Below, piece by piece: positions 24,681 through 33,469 of a stretch of 64,000 bases of DNA (the first letter of the stretch is position 1; each line of letters opens with the position of its first letter). A model generated the notes under the pieces. That model saw only the letters and a list, made by a program, of their open reading frames with translations, had not been told where the DNA came from and searched no databases. Made by a program: the position numbers and the translations under genes. Source of the stretch: Luteimonas sp. MC1825 (GTDB taxonomy: Bacteria > Pseudomonadota > Gammaproteobacteria > Xanthomonadales > Xanthomonadaceae); assembly GCF_014764385.1 (NCBI RefSeq), contig NZ_CP061714.1:2480001-2544000 (forward strand). Reading direction: 5' to 3'.

Positions 24681-25049
24681 TCAGCCCTCGTCGTCGGCCT
24701 TCGGTGCCTCGGGCCCGGCCTTGGCCACGTAGGCCTTGTACTCGTCGGCGGTCAGCTCGCCGTCGGCATCCACGTCGGCCTGCGCGAACACCTGCGCCAG
24801 GCTGGCGATCGCCGCGGACTCGGTCAGCGAGATCGAGCCGTTGCCATCGGTGTCGACATCGGCCCAGCTCATCTGGCGCGGCTCGCCGGTCGGCGACGCG
24901 ACCTGCGTGTCCGCCGTGGCGGCGGACGCGGCGGCGGCCTGCGTTTCGCGGACTTCGGGGCTCGGCTCGCTCTGCGCGAATGCGACCGGCAGGACGAGCG
25001 CGGCGCCAAGGGCAACGAGGGCGGCAAGCGGCTTGGGGGAAATCTGCAT
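24681..25049 (-). CDS. Secreted EF-hand calcium-binding protein
   Basis: A 122-residue secreted protein with a signal peptide (1-25, ending AFA) and two EF-hand loops: [14 protein letters not shown] at about 65-78, a complete 12-residue loop with Glu at position 12, and [13 protein letters not shown] at about 91-103, also plausible. Small periplasmic EF-hand proteins are common in xanthomonads, where they may buffer or sense calcium. A strong ribosome site AAGGAG precedes the ATG at 25049; the longer upstream frame is spurious. Single-gene unit with its own terminator. Confidence 0.9.
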   Translation of the reverse strand: MQISPKPLAALVALGAALVLPVAFAQSEPSPEVRETQAAAASAATADTQVASPTGEPRQMSWADVDTDGNGSISLTESAAIASLAQVFAQADVDADGELTADEYKAYVAKAGPEAPKADDEG

Positions 25050-25365
25050 CAGGGCATCTCCTTCGTGGATGCGGGGGCATCCACCGGTTCGGTGGTGGTT
25101 GCGGGTGAATCGTCGATCCGTTCCGCAACGCCACCCTGCCGGCGCGCGGATTAACGCTCCACCGTGCACAAGCGGTCGTCTGCACACTGCTTTAACCAAA
25201 ACCGTCGCGATCCACGCTAGGCCGCGGAGTGCAACACGCTGTGGCGCGGCGAAAGGCAGCCCGGGCAACCTCGCAGCGCGTGAACGCAACACAACGTTTA
25301 CATCCGGGGGTGCGCCGCGCGCATCGCTGCCGGATACTGGCCGGCCACCGCCACGGAGACCCGCG
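25050..25365. other. Gene-free divergent promoter region
   Basis: The 316 bases between two divergent genes (EF-hand protein and sugar dehydrogenase) hold no supported open frame. I see AT-richer patches (GCTTTAACCAAAACC near 25190 and AACGTTTACATCC near 25300) that could carry promoters, but no hexamer pair I would defend. Confidence 0.5.
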
Positions 25366-26577
25366 ATGAACCGACTCGTCCTCACCGCCGCATGCGCGCT
25401 CGCCCTGGCCGGCGCCGCCTGCCATCGCGACGGCGAAGCCCGTGCACCCGGCGCCGGCACGGTGGACGGCGCGGCCTCGTCGCCCGCGGACGCCGCCACC
25501 GATGCCAGCCGCGCCGATGCCGAGGCGCGTCCGTTCGCGGTCGACGTGATCGCCAAGTTCGACGAGCCGTGGGCGATGGCCTTCCTGCCGGACGGGCGCC
25601 TGCTGGTCACCGAGAAGAAGGGCGCGCTGCGCCTGGTCGACGTGCAGAGCGGCGCCAGCACGGCCATCACCGGCGTGCCCGAGGTCGCCTACGGTGGCCA
25701 GGGCGGGCTGGGCGACGTGCTGCCGCACCCGCGCTTCAGCGACAACGGGCTGGTGTACCTGAGCTACGCCGAGCCGGGCCGCGGCGACGAGCGCGGCGCG
25801 GCCGTGGCGCGCGCGCGGCTGGTGGCCGACGCCGACGGTGGCCGCCTCGAAGACCTCAAGGTGATCTGGCGCCAGGTGCCCAAGGTGTCCGGCAACGGAC
25901 ACTATGGCCATCGCCTGCTGTTCGGCGCTGATGGCAAGCTGTGGATCAGCTCCAGCGAGCGCCAGGCCTTCGACCCGGCGCAGGACATGGCGTCGAACCT
26001 CGGCAAGATCATCCGCCTGGAGGACGACGGCAGCGTTCCGGCCGACAACCCGTTCGCCGCGCAGGGCGGCGTGGCGGCGCAGGTCTGGTCGCTGGGCCAC
26101 CGCAACGTGCTCGGCATCGACTTCGACGCGCAGGGCCGGCTGTGGAACACCGAGATGGGGCCCAAGGGCGGCGACGAGCTCAACCTCGTCGAGCGCGGCG
26201 CCAACTACGGCTACCCGGTGGTCTCCAACGGCGACCACTACGACGGCCGCGACATCCCCGACCACGACACGCGCCCCGAATTCAAGGCGCCGGCGATCTC
26301 GTGGTCCCCGGTGATCTCGCCGTCGAGCCTGCTGTTCTATTCCGGCAGCGCCTTCCCGGCGTGGCAGGGCAGCGCGTTCATCGGCGGGCTGTCGTCGCAG
26401 TCGCTGGTGCGCGTGGCCTTCGAGGGCGACAGCGCGCGCGAGGCCGAGCGCTTCGACATGGGCGCGCGCATCCGTGCCGTGGAACAGGGCCCGGAAGGCG
26501 CGCTGTGGCTGCTCGAGGATGGTGGCCGCGACGGCTCGCTGGGCCGGCTGCTGAAGCTGGAGGCCGCGGGCGACTGA
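25366..26577 (+). CDS. PQQ-dependent aldose sugar dehydrogenase-like beta-propeller, probable lipoprotein
   Basis: A 403-residue protein of the soluble glucose dehydrogenase (Asd/YliI) family. The N-terminus is lipoprotein-like (ALALAGAAC) with a low-complexity linker. The six-blade propeller shows [24 protein letters not shown] strands ([13 protein letters not shown] here), [15 protein letters not shown] with the catalytic-loop region, [11 protein letters not shown] holding the family's His, [26 protein letters not shown] and [14 protein letters not shown]. The enzyme oxidises aldoses in the periplasm using PQQ and calcium. No PQQ synthesis genes are in the window, so cofactor supply is open. 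Confidence 0.9.
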   Translation: MNRLVLTAACALALAGAACHRDGEARAPGAGTVDGAASSPADAATDASRADAEARPFAVDVIAKFDEPWAMAFLPDGRLLVTEKKGALRLVDVQSGASTAITGVPEVAYGGQGGLGDVLPHPRFSDNGLVYLSYAEPGRGDERGAAVARARLVADADGGRLEDLKVIWRQVPKVSGNGHYGHRLLFGADGKLWISSSERQAFDPAQDMASNLGKIIRLEDDGSVPADNPFAAQGGVAAQVWSLGHRNVLGIDFDAQGRLWNTEMGPKGGDELNLVERGANYGYPVVSNGDHYDGRDIPDHDTRPEFKAPAISWSPVISPSSLLFYSGSAFPAWQGSAFIGGLSSQSLVRVAFEGDSAREAERFDMGARIRAVEQGPEGALWLLEDGGRDGSLGRLLKLEAAGD

Positions 26578-26589
26578 CCCGCGGCGCGG

Positions 26590-27009
26590 TCAGGGCAGCA
26601 CCACCCCGCTGCCCACCTCCCGGCCATCCTCGATCAGGCGGAAGCCGCGGCTTCCGCCTTCGGCCAGGCGCACCGCATTGCTGCACATGAGCGCGACTTC
26701 GTGGCTGCTGCCGGGGGCGATCTCGGGGATGCCGCCGCGGCTCACCGCGCAACGCGTGGTGGCGGCGCCCTCGAACTCGACGTCCACCCGGTAACCGCCG
26801 GCGAACGGCGCCACGCGCCCGCCGTCGGCCGTGGCGCGCATGTCCAGCCGCACCGGCACCTTGCTCTTGGCGGTGAAGTCCATGCGCGGCGGCGGCGGCA
26901 CGGCATCTTCCACGCCGCGCGGCTGTTCCGGCGGCTGCGCGCCGCAGGCGACAAGCCCGGACGCCAGCACCACCGCAAGCCAACCCGTTCCCGTTCCCGT
27001 TCCACGCAT
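26590..27009 (-). CDS. Small lipoprotein, unknown function
   Basis: A 139-residue lipoprotein with lipobox LVAC (Cys22). The mature region has beta-rich segments (VRLDMRATADGGRV, YRVDVEFEGAATTRC) and two cysteines that could pair. The signal peptide opens with a Gly-Thr run coded by a hexanucleotide repeat. ATG 27009 chosen; GTG 27018 is an alternative. It converges with the sugar dehydrogenase gene, 12 bases between stops. No family recognised. Confidence 0.7.
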   Translation of the reverse strand: MRGTGTGTGWLAVVLASGLVACGAQPPEQPRGVEDAVPPPPRMDFTAKSKVPVRLDMRATADGGRVAPFAGGYRVDVEFEGAATTRCAVSRGGIPEIAPGSSHEVALMCSNAVRLAEGGSRGFRLIEDGREVGSGVVLP

Positions 27010-27106
27010 GGCGACCACTCTCTGGCGAAAGCGCCATTATCCGCGCTTGCGGCGCGATTCATGCATCCTGAACATCGGACTGACATAGTGGGCGGCACGC
27101 ACCGCC

Positions 27107-27403
27107 ATGTCCCGCAACCGGCACCCGATCCCGATGTCCGACGCCAGCCCCGCCATGACCGAATGCGAACTCGACAGCGCGATCGCCGAGCTCGAGCACC
27201 AGATGGCCGACCTGCAGCTGCACCACCGGGACCTGTTCGCCTATGCCAACGCCTGGGCCGAGCGGCACGACGCGATCATGCGCCGCGCCCCCGAGGAGCT
27301 GCGCGAGGCGACCTCGGCGCGTCTGCGCCGCATCGGCATCCGCTGGGGGCTGGCCGATGGTGCGCGCATGACCGCGCAGTTCCCGGCACTGCGCCGCGCC
27401 TGA
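27107..27403 (+). CDS. Small helical cytoplasmic protein, unknown function
   Basis: A 98-residue protein with an acidic helical middle (ECELDSAIAELEHQMADLQLH, in pieces, with coiled-coil heptads) and a basic C-terminus. It has no signal peptide or membrane helix. ATG 27107 is taken; ATG 27137 (MSDASPAM) is also possible, and no ribosome site settles it. No family recognised, and it is transcribed alone against the neighbours. Confidence 0.55.
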   Translation: MSRNRHPIPMSDASPAMTECELDSAIAELEHQMADLQLHHRDLFAYANAWAERHDAIMRRAPEELREATSARLRRIGIRWGLADGARMTAQFPALRRA

Positions 27404-27431
27404 GTCCCGCCGCGCAGGCGCGCGGCCGTGG

Positions 27432-27902
27432 TCAGAAGTCGATCGCTTCGGTGACCTTTTCCAGCAGTCCGCCGTACAGCTCGACCTGGCTGGTGATGTG
27501 CGCCGCGGGGTCGGTGTGCAGCACTTCGAAGTCGTACTGGATGAACGGATCCATCTCGTCGTCGAGGTGGACGCGGATGTAGCGATAGCGCGTGTTGAGC
27601 ACGTTCGCCATCTGCAGGCTGACGCCGTCGGGCATGTCGATCCCGACCTCCAGCTGCAGCGAGCCGCAGGTGCCGGCGTTGCAGTCGTAGAAGTTGGCGA
27701 AGGCATTCAACCCGCCGATCCTGAACTTCACCATCGGATCGCCGACCGAGTCGGTGGTGAGCTCCGGCTCGAGATCCATCTGCGCCAGCACGGCCACGAC
27801 CTGCGGCCCGGTCACTCCGCCGCCTGCGGCGTGCGCAGGCGCCATCGGCAGTCCCGCGGCCAGCAACAGTGCCAGCACGCCGTTCATTGCGGTCTTCCCC
27901 AT
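27432..27902 (-). CDS. Secreted YbjN-domain protein
   Basis: A 156-residue secreted protein with a signal peptide (1-25, ending AHA). The mature part fits the YbjN fold: GPQVVAVLAQMDLEPEL, VKFRIGGLNAFANFYDC, and LQMANVLNTRYRYIRVHLDDEMDP (in pieces: NVLNTRYRY and VHLDDE) followed by YDFEVLH. YbjN proteins resemble type III secretion chaperones and include a regulator of motility and stress in Escherichia coli; exported versions have unknown roles. GGGGAG precedes the ATG. It follows the EcsC gene by 30 bases on the same strand. Confidence 0.82.
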   Translation of the reverse strand: MGKTAMNGVLALLLAAGLPMAPAHAAGGGVTGPQVVAVLAQMDLEPELTTDSVGDPMVKFRIGGLNAFANFYDCNAGTCGSLQLEVGIDMPDGVSLQMANVLNTRYRYIRVHLDDEMDPFIQYDFEVLHTDPAAHITSQVELYGGLLEKVTEAIDF

Positions 27903-27932
27903 GTCCAACTCCCCTGTGGTCAAGCGGCGATC

Positions 27933-28799
27933 TTACCGGCGGCGCGTCGGCTTGGCATCGGGGGGCGGCAGCTCAGCGGCGAGTGACGCGTAGGCGCGCC
28001 GGACCGTGTCCGCACCATGGCGGCGCTCCAGCCTGCGCACCACGAAATGCCCGCGCGCCATGCGCTGGAAGTGGCGCATGAACACCGTGTTGAGCGTGGC
28101 GCCGGTGACCGCGCCCACCACCGGCACCACCTGCAGCGCCAGCTTCTGGCTGACGTTGACCGAGAACCGCGACGCGATGGCCGCCAGCAGTTGCACGATC
28201 GCCGGCCCGCCCTGGCCGGCCATGCCGTGCGCCGCGACGTGCTGGGCAGCCGCCGCGACCTGCTGCGCGAGCAGGGCGCGCGCGGCGAAGTAGCCGGACT
28301 CGCTGCCGTCGTCGGCACTGCCGCGCCCGCCCATGGTCAGCACCTCGAAGCAGGCGAACGTCGCCTGCGGATCATCGAGGGCTTCGCCCTCGCTGCGCGC
28401 GACATCGGCGATCGAGCGCAGGATCAGCGTGGTGGTGACCGGCAGCTCAACCGCCAGGCCGGCCATGCCGAAGGCACCGCCGGCGGCGCCGGCGGCCGCG
28501 GCGGCGAAGGTGTGGCTGCGCGTGCGCGCGGGGCGCGGGGCCGCGTCCCTGGCGAGCGTGGCCAGGGCCACGCGCAGCGACTGGTCCAGCGCCTTGCGCG
28601 TGGCCGTATCGACCAGCCGCGATACCGCCGCGGGCAGCCGCCGCGCGAGCACGTACTCCAGCGGCGCGCCGACGGCATTGGCCAGCTGCGCGGCCAGTCC
28701 GGGATTCTCGAGCAGGGTGCGCGCGGCGCGCAGCGCGGCCAGGTCGTCCGCATCCAGCAGCGGCGGCGGCACGGGCGCGGGCAAGGATGTGTCAGACAT
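27933..28799 (-). CDS. EcsC-family protein
   Basis: A 288-residue EcsC-family protein. Marks: LRAARTLLENPGLAAQLAN at the start (in pieces), a Gly/Ala membrane-like segment FAAAAAGAAGGAFGMAGL, TTTLILRSIADVARSEGE, and VVPVVGAVTGATLNTVFMRHF. EcsC relatives are membrane-associated proteins of unknown biochemical role, first seen beside the EcsAB transporter of Bacillus. ATG 28799 (MSDTSLPAP) chosen over a GTG nine bases upstream. Likely cotranscribed with the YbjN gene. Confidence 0.86.
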   Translation of the reverse strand: MSDTSLPAPVPPPLLDADDLAALRAARTLLENPGLAAQLANAVGAPLEYVLARRLPAAVSRLVDTATRKALDQSLRVALATLARDAAPRPARTRSHTFAAAAAGAAGGAFGMAGLAVELPVTTTLILRSIADVARSEGEALDDPQATFACFEVLTMGGRGSADDGSESGYFAARALLAQQVAAAAQHVAAHGMAGQGGPAIVQLLAAIASRFSVNVSQKLALQVVPVVGAVTGATLNTVFMRHFQRMARGHFVVRRLERRHGADTVRRAYASLAAELPPPDAKPTRRR

Positions 28800-28987
28800 G
28801 GGCGTCACCGCGGGCGGCGGATGCAGGTGCGGTGAGGCGGAACATGGGGATCTCCTGCGGATGCCAACACGCTAGCAGCCTTGCGCCGGGGCCGCACCGC
28901 CACGGCTGCGCTTGACCTCGCTCAATGCGCACGCGGCGCCGCGCCGACAAGCTCACCCCCGCCAACGCCCGCCTGCCTGCCTCCGCC

Positions 28988-30928
28988 ATGACCGATCCCG
29001 TGCTGTATCCCTGCTTCCTCGGCCCCTACGGCGAGAACGACCAGCTGCTGGAATCGCTGGTGGTCGAGTTCCTGCGCGACCACGTGTACTGGCGCCGCAA
29101 CCTGCATCCCGAGGATCCACCGGCCATCCCCACCGGCGCCAACCGCCGGCCCGACTACATCGACTTCGAGTCGCGCCTGCGCCGCGAGCTGCACCTGCTG
29201 TCGGCGGCGCTGAAGCGCAGCGTGCCGTTCCACAGCCCGCGCTACCTCGGGCACATGGTCAGCGACCTGCTGATCCCCGGGCTGGCCGCGCAGATGCTGG
29301 CGCTGCCCTACAACCCCAACAACGTCAGCGCCGATGCCGCGCCGATCACCATCGACCTCGAGCTCAAGGCGGGGCTGCAGCTGGCGGCGATGGTCGGCTA
29401 CCCGGCCGACCCGGCCGCGGCCGACTGCGCCTTCGGCCACCTCACCTCCGGGGGCACGCTGGCCAACGTGCAGGGCCTGCGCCTTGCGCTCGCGCTCAAG
29501 GCCTTCCCGGTCGCGCTGCGCGCGGCATCGGTGCCGCTGCCCGGCGTGCCCGGCGATGACTGGGAGGCGTTCAACACCGGACCGGCCGGGGCGACCGCGC
29601 TGTACGCGGCCTGGTGCACCTGGCGAGACGGCCTGCCGGCGCGCGAGCGCGTGGCCTGGCAGCGCCGCGTCGACGCGCAGCGCATCGAGACCCTGGGCCT
29701 GGTCGGATTCCTCGAGCGGCACAAGGCGCTGTCCACGCCGCTGGTGTTCGCGCCGGCCACCGTGCACTACTCGTGGAGCAAGGGCATGAAGATGCTCGGC
29801 CTGGGGCGTGCGCAGCTGAAGCTGGTGCCGGGGCGCGCGATGCGCCTGGACGTGGATGCGCTGGAGGACGCGCTGGACGACTGCCTGCGCCACCGGCAGC
29901 CGGTGCTGATGGCGGTCGGCGTGCTCGGCAGCACCGAGTTCGGCACCATCGACCCGCTCGACCGCCTGGCCGACGCGCGTGCGCGCATGCAGGCGCGCGG
30001 CCTGGGCCTGTCGCTGCACCTCGACGCCGCCTGGGGCGGCTACCTCGCGGCGCTGTTCCGCGACACCGACGGGCGCCTGCGCACGCAGGCGGAGGTCGGC
30101 GCCGGCTTCCGCGACTTCCCGCGGCGCAAGGTGCACGCCGCGTTCGCCGCCATCCCGCGCATGGATTCGATCACCATCGATCCGCACAAGCTCGGCCACC
30201 TGCCCTATGGCGCCGGCGCATTCCTGTGCCGCGACCAGCGCGCGATCGGGCTGCTCGCCGAGGACGCCGACTATGTGTTCGACGGCACGCCCGGCAGCGA
30301 CTACTTCCAGCGCCATGGCCAGCTCGGCCGCTATATCCCGGAAGGCTCCAAGCCCGGCGCCAACGCGGCGGCGGTCTACGTCACGCACAAGGTGTTGCCG
30401 CTCGACCACGCGCACTTCGGGCGACTGCCGGCGCAGGGGCTGCTGGCCACCGAGGCCTTCATGGAGGAAGCGCGCGGCTTCGTCGCCCGCATCGCGCCCC
30501 TCGCCACGGCACTGGTGCCGTTCACCCCGGACTGCAACCTGGTCTGCCTGGCACTCAATCCGCGCGGCAACCGCGACGTCGCGCGCATGAACCGCTTCGT
30601 GCGCGGCCTGCACCGCGCGCTGCGCGCGGATGCCACGCAGCCCACCCAGCGCGGCGAGTACTTCGGCTCGATGACCACGCTCCGCCCCGACGCCATGGGC
30701 GCATCCGACACCGCGCGCGTGCTGCACGCGCTCGAGCTCGATGGCGACGCGCTCGACGACGGCAGCGAGGACCGCGATCGCATCGTGATCCTGCGCCACA
30801 CGCTGATGAACCCGTTCCTGCTCGACGCCGGCCCCGCCGGCGGCGGCTACATCCGCGGCTACTTCGACCACCTCGAGGGCCTGGTCGCGGCGGCGCTGGC
30901 CACGGACGCGCGAAGCGCCTGCGCCTGA
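28988..30928 (+). CDS. Large PLP-dependent decarboxylase (group II type)
   Basis: A 646-residue pyridoxal-phosphate enzyme of the group II decarboxylase family (glutamate, aromatic or related amino acid decarboxylases). The GHMVSDLL and TSGGTLANVQGLRLAL segments bind cofactor phosphate, HLDAAWGG has the Asp that holds the pyridine nitrogen, and ITIDPHKLGHLPYGAG has the Schiff-base lysine. Typical members have 450-550 residues; this one is longer because of an insertion-rich stretch around 170-260. I start at ATG 28988 (MTDPVLYPCFLGPYG); the open frame before it is Arg-rich and unsupported. Substrate cannot be read from the sequence. Confidence 0.88.
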   Translation: MTDPVLYPCFLGPYGENDQLLESLVVEFLRDHVYWRRNLHPEDPPAIPTGANRRPDYIDFESRLRRELHLLSAALKRSVPFHSPRYLGHMVSDLLIPGLAAQMLALPYNPNNVSADAAPITIDLELKAGLQLAAMVGYPADPAAADCAFGHLTSGGTLANVQGLRLALALKAFPVALRAASVPLPGVPGDDWEAFNTGPAGATALYAAWCTWRDGLPARERVAWQRRVDAQRIETLGLVGFLERHKALSTPLVFAPATVHYSWSKGMKMLGLGRAQLKLVPGRAMRLDVDALEDALDDCLRHRQPVLMAVGVLGSTEFGTIDPLDRLADARARMQARGLGLSLHLDAAWGGYLAALFRDTDGRLRTQAEVGAGFRDFPRRKVHAAFAAIPRMDSITIDPHKLGHLPYGAGAFLCRDQRAIGLLAEDADYVFDGTPGSDYFQRHGQLGRYIPEGSKPGANAAAVYVTHKVLPLDHAHFGRLPAQGLLATEAFMEEARGFVARIAPLATALVPFTPDCNLVCLALNPRGNRDVARMNRFVRGLHRALRADATQPTQRGEYFGSMTTLRPDAMGASDTARVLHALELDGDALDDGSEDRDRIVILRHTLMNPFLLDAGPAGGGYIRGYFDHLEGLVAAALATDARSACA

Positions 30929-30938
30929 GGCGCGCGGC

Positions 30939-32069
30939 CTACGCTGCGTCGGCCGGTGCCTCCGCCGGCGTAGGCGGGCCGTCGCCCGCCCATTCGTGAG
31001 CGTGGTCGCCGTCCAGCAGGCGCATGCGGCGGCGCTCGACCTTGAGCTCGCCACCGGCGCGCACCGTGCGCGTGGCCTCGAGCATCTCGACCACGCCGGT
31101 CGACCTGCGGAACAGCACGAAGCCGCTTTCAATGATCGACAGTTCCGCGGGCATCTGCGCCGGCAACTGCGCGGCCGCCTCCTCCGGCATCGACTCGAGC
31201 AGCATGCCGGCGAAATTGCGCGCCGCCGCGGCGGCGGCCTCCGGGTCCACGCGCGTGGTCCACTCCAGGAACACGTCGTCGGGATCGGACTCGCGCAGGT
31301 GCACGCCGAACGTCACGCGCGCCGGAAGGCTCCCCCCGGACAGCGGATTCTCCAGGTCGACGTCGACCGCGTATTCAACGCCGTCCTCGAGTTCCGCGCC
31401 GACGAAATCGTTGTAGCGCACGGCGTCCTCCGACAGCAGCGGCCCCAGCACGTCCGGTGAGACGAGCCGGTCCAGCATGCCCGCCATCGCCTCGTCCGCG
31501 GCGGCGCGCGCGGCCTGCAGCGCCGCCGGGTCGGTGGTGGCCTCCTGGCCCGCGTCCATGGCGGCGAGCCCGGACTCCACTGACGCGGAAATCGCCCGCT
31601 CCATCGCCGGGCGCATGCGCGCGGAAATGCCCGCCAGGTTGCGGATACCGGCGTAGTTGCCGGCGCCGTCGAGCTCGACCTGGAGCTCGAGGTCGGCCAG
31701 CGATTCCATGAAGCCCTGCATCACGTCGGCGGCCGCCGGCTCGCCCTCGAGCACTTCGAACCGCGTGTCCGCGAACGACCATGCCTGCAGGTAACCGTCG
31801 TCGCGCGCCTCGCGGATGCTGACGGTTTCGATGCCGGTGACGCGCGTGCGCTCGCGGCTGTCGCCGTCGCGCTCGTCGTCGTAGTCCTCCGCGGCATAGC
31901 GCAGGGTGAGGCCCACGCGCCACGGCAGCAGCCAGCGGATGACGTCGCCGGCAAGCACCGCGGAGCCCTTGTCGTTGCCGACCTTCTTGTCGGCCGCAAA
32001 CACCCCGTCCGGCCAGGCCAGCAGCAGCGCCAGCGCCATGGCGGCGGCCATGCCCGTTGTACGTCCCAT
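30939..32069 (-). CDS. Secreted protein of unknown function
   Basis: A 376-residue exported protein: signal peptide about 1-25 (ending VFA), then a soluble acidic domain. Repeated features include VGLTLRYAAEDYDDERDGD (in part), MQGFMESLADLELQVELDG (in part) and VFLEWTTRVDPEAA. The C-terminal strand pair (VEMLEATRTVRAG, LKVERRRMRL) suggests a beta-rich end. I know no named family. AAGGGGAATGCG precedes the ATG. It is divergent from the small lipoprotein gene, 52 bases between starts. Confidence 0.75.
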   Translation of the reverse strand: MGRTTGMAAAMALALLLAWPDGVFAADKKVGNDKGSAVLAGDVIRWLLPWRVGLTLRYAAEDYDDERDGDSRERTRVTGIETVSIREARDDGYLQAWSFADTRFEVLEGEPAAADVMQGFMESLADLELQVELDGAGNYAGIRNLAGISARMRPAMERAISASVESGLAAMDAGQEATTDPAALQAARAAADEAMAGMLDRLVSPDVLGPLLSEDAVRYNDFVGAELEDGVEYAVDVDLENPLSGGSLPARVTFGVHLRESDPDDVFLEWTTRVDPEAAAAAARNFAGMLLESMPEEAAAQLPAQMPAELSIIESGFVLFRRSTGVVEMLEATRTVRAGGELKVERRRMRLLDGDHAHEWAGDGPPTPAEAPADAA

Positions 32070-32121
32070 CGCATTCCCCTTCCGCGCCCCCCGGCGCAAT
32101 CCTGCCCAGTATGATCGCGCC

Positions 32122-32616
32122 ATGACCCGATTGCCGCCGCGACTGCCGCGCAGTACCCGATGGACGGGGGCGGCGATGTGCACGGTGCTGCTGCTGGCCG
32201 CAGGCTGCGGTACCGCGCCGCGCAGTGATGGCGCGGCGCACACCGACGCAGTCGCGCCCGTCCAGCCGCCGTCCGCCTTGCGTGACGGCTTCCTGATCAC
32301 GGCGGACAGACTCGACACCTGGAACGCGGTCGGCCAGCTGCTTGTGCGCAGCGGCGGCGTCCGGCTCGAAGGCCGCTCGGAGATGCTCGACCTCCACGCG
32401 GTCAGCTATCGCGGCCAGGACATCCTGCTGCTGACCCGCGCCGTGCCGCTGTCGGCCGACATCCGGCGCTCCACGACGCGCGTCACCGCGCTCGCGCGCG
32501 ACGGCGCGGCGCTGGATGGCACCGCCGCCGCGGAGCTGCTGCTGATGCTGCAGCAGCGACTGCCCGCGGAGATCGAACGCGTCAGGGCGCTGCAGGCGTC
32601 GGGGCGCGCGCGCTAG
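32122..32616 (+). CDS. Small lipoprotein, unknown function
   Basis: A 164-residue lipoprotein with lipobox LAAGC (Cys29). The mature domain (FLITADRLDTWNAVGQLLVR, in pieces) has alternating strands and helices and ends in a basic helix (QRLPAEIERVRALQASG). No cysteine besides the lipidated one and a position at its +0; no family recognised. It shares a short divergent promoter region with the secreted-protein gene on the minus strand. Confidence 0.7.
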   Translation: MTRLPPRLPRSTRWTGAAMCTVLLLAAGCGTAPRSDGAAHTDAVAPVQPPSALRDGFLITADRLDTWNAVGQLLVRSGGVRLEGRSEMLDLHAVSYRGQDILLLTRAVPLSADIRRSTTRVTALARDGAALDGTAAAELLLMLQQRLPAEIERVRALQASGRAR

Positions 32617-32666
32617 GCCGCGACCCGGGCGCGCCTGCCGCCCGTCCGTTTACCGCGATCGCGGCC

Positions 32667-33404
32667 TCAGCCGCACTTCGAGTAGCCGCAGTTCAGGCAG
32701 GTCGCGCAGCCGTCCATCAGCACCAGCGCCTTGGTGCTGCACTTGTGGCACATGGTCGCGGTGGGTGGGAAGGTGGTGCCGTCGCCGGTCACCGCGACGT
32801 CTTCGTCGGCGTTGTTGCTCTTCCTCGCGCGGTCCTCGTACTGTTTGCGCTTCTCGTTGATCAGCGCGCGCTGCGCTGAGCTCATGTCCGGGTCGTGGAT
32901 CATGCCGATCGACTTCAGGTGGTCCTCGACGATCGCGCCGAGCTCGGCGACCAGCGACGGCATGTACACGCCTCCGGCCTTGAAATAGCCGCCGCGAGGA
33001 TCGAACACCGCCTTCATCTCTTCGACCAGGAAGGTGACGTCGCCGCCCTTGCGGAACACCGCGCTCATGATGCGCGTCAGCGCGACGATCCACTGGAAGT
33101 GGTCCATCGACTTGGAGTTGATGAAGATCTCGAACGGCCGCCGCGACTCGTGCTCGGTGCCGGCGTTGAGCACGATGTCGTTGATGGTCACGTACACCGC
33201 GTGCTCGACCAGCGGCGATTTGATCTTGTAGGTGTTGCCGATCAGGATTTCCGGGCGCTCGATGCGCTCGTGCATCTGGATCACTTCGGCGGTGGGCAGC
33301 GCGGCGTCGGCGGGCGCGCGATCGGCTGCGCTGGCGGCCTTGTCCCTGTCGGCTGCGGTGACGACCGTGTATCCGGTGATTTTCTTCTCGATCTTGACGG
33401 CCAT
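32667..33404 (-). CDS. nrdJb: Class II ribonucleotide reductase, NrdJb subunit
   Basis: The 245-residue second piece of a split adenosylcobalamin-dependent ribonucleotide reductase. It has the TSCPD-type domain (KSPLVEHAVYVTINDIVLNAG in pieces, FEIFINSKSMDHFQW, ALTRIMSAVFRKGGD) and ends in a cysteine-rich tail (MCHKCSTKALV, CATCLNCGYSKCG), whose CxxC pairs are the redox shuttle that re-reduces the active site. In Pseudomonas nrdJa and nrdJb are adjacent; here a lysine-rich histone-like gene sits between. AGGAAC precedes the ATG (MAVKIEKKITGY). Confidence 0.93.
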   Translation of the reverse strand: MAVKIEKKITGYTVVTAADRDKAASAADRAPADAALPTAEVIQMHERIERPEILIGNTYKIKSPLVEHAVYVTINDIVLNAGTEHESRRPFEIFINSKSMDHFQWIVALTRIMSAVFRKGGDVTFLVEEMKAVFDPRGGYFKAGGVYMPSLVAELGAIVEDHLKSIGMIHDPDMSSAQRALINEKRKQYEDRARKSNNADEDVAVTGDGTTFPPTATMCHKCSTKALVLMDGCATCLNCGYSKCG

Positions 33405-33434
33405 GACGCGGGTTCCTGGTGTTCGTTGGTGCCC

Positions 33435-33460
33435 GTCCTCCCCCATGCGCGGGGGAGGAC
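33435..33460 (-). other. Strong hairpin between the histone-like gene and nrdJb
   Basis: A perfect 10-bp stem GTCCTCCCCC with its complement around a six-base loop. It lies nine bases past the histone-like stop and 31 bases before the nrdJb ATG. No T-run follows, so full termination is unlikely, but it could protect the upstream message or set the nrdJb level. Confidence 0.6.
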
Positions 33461-33469
33461 CTGGCGGGT

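Noticed and set aside
28922..31132. A 736-codon minus-strand open frame opposite the PLP decarboxylase
   Set aside because: The plus-strand gene has all cofactor motifs, while this frame has only low-complexity Arg/Ala/His sequence.
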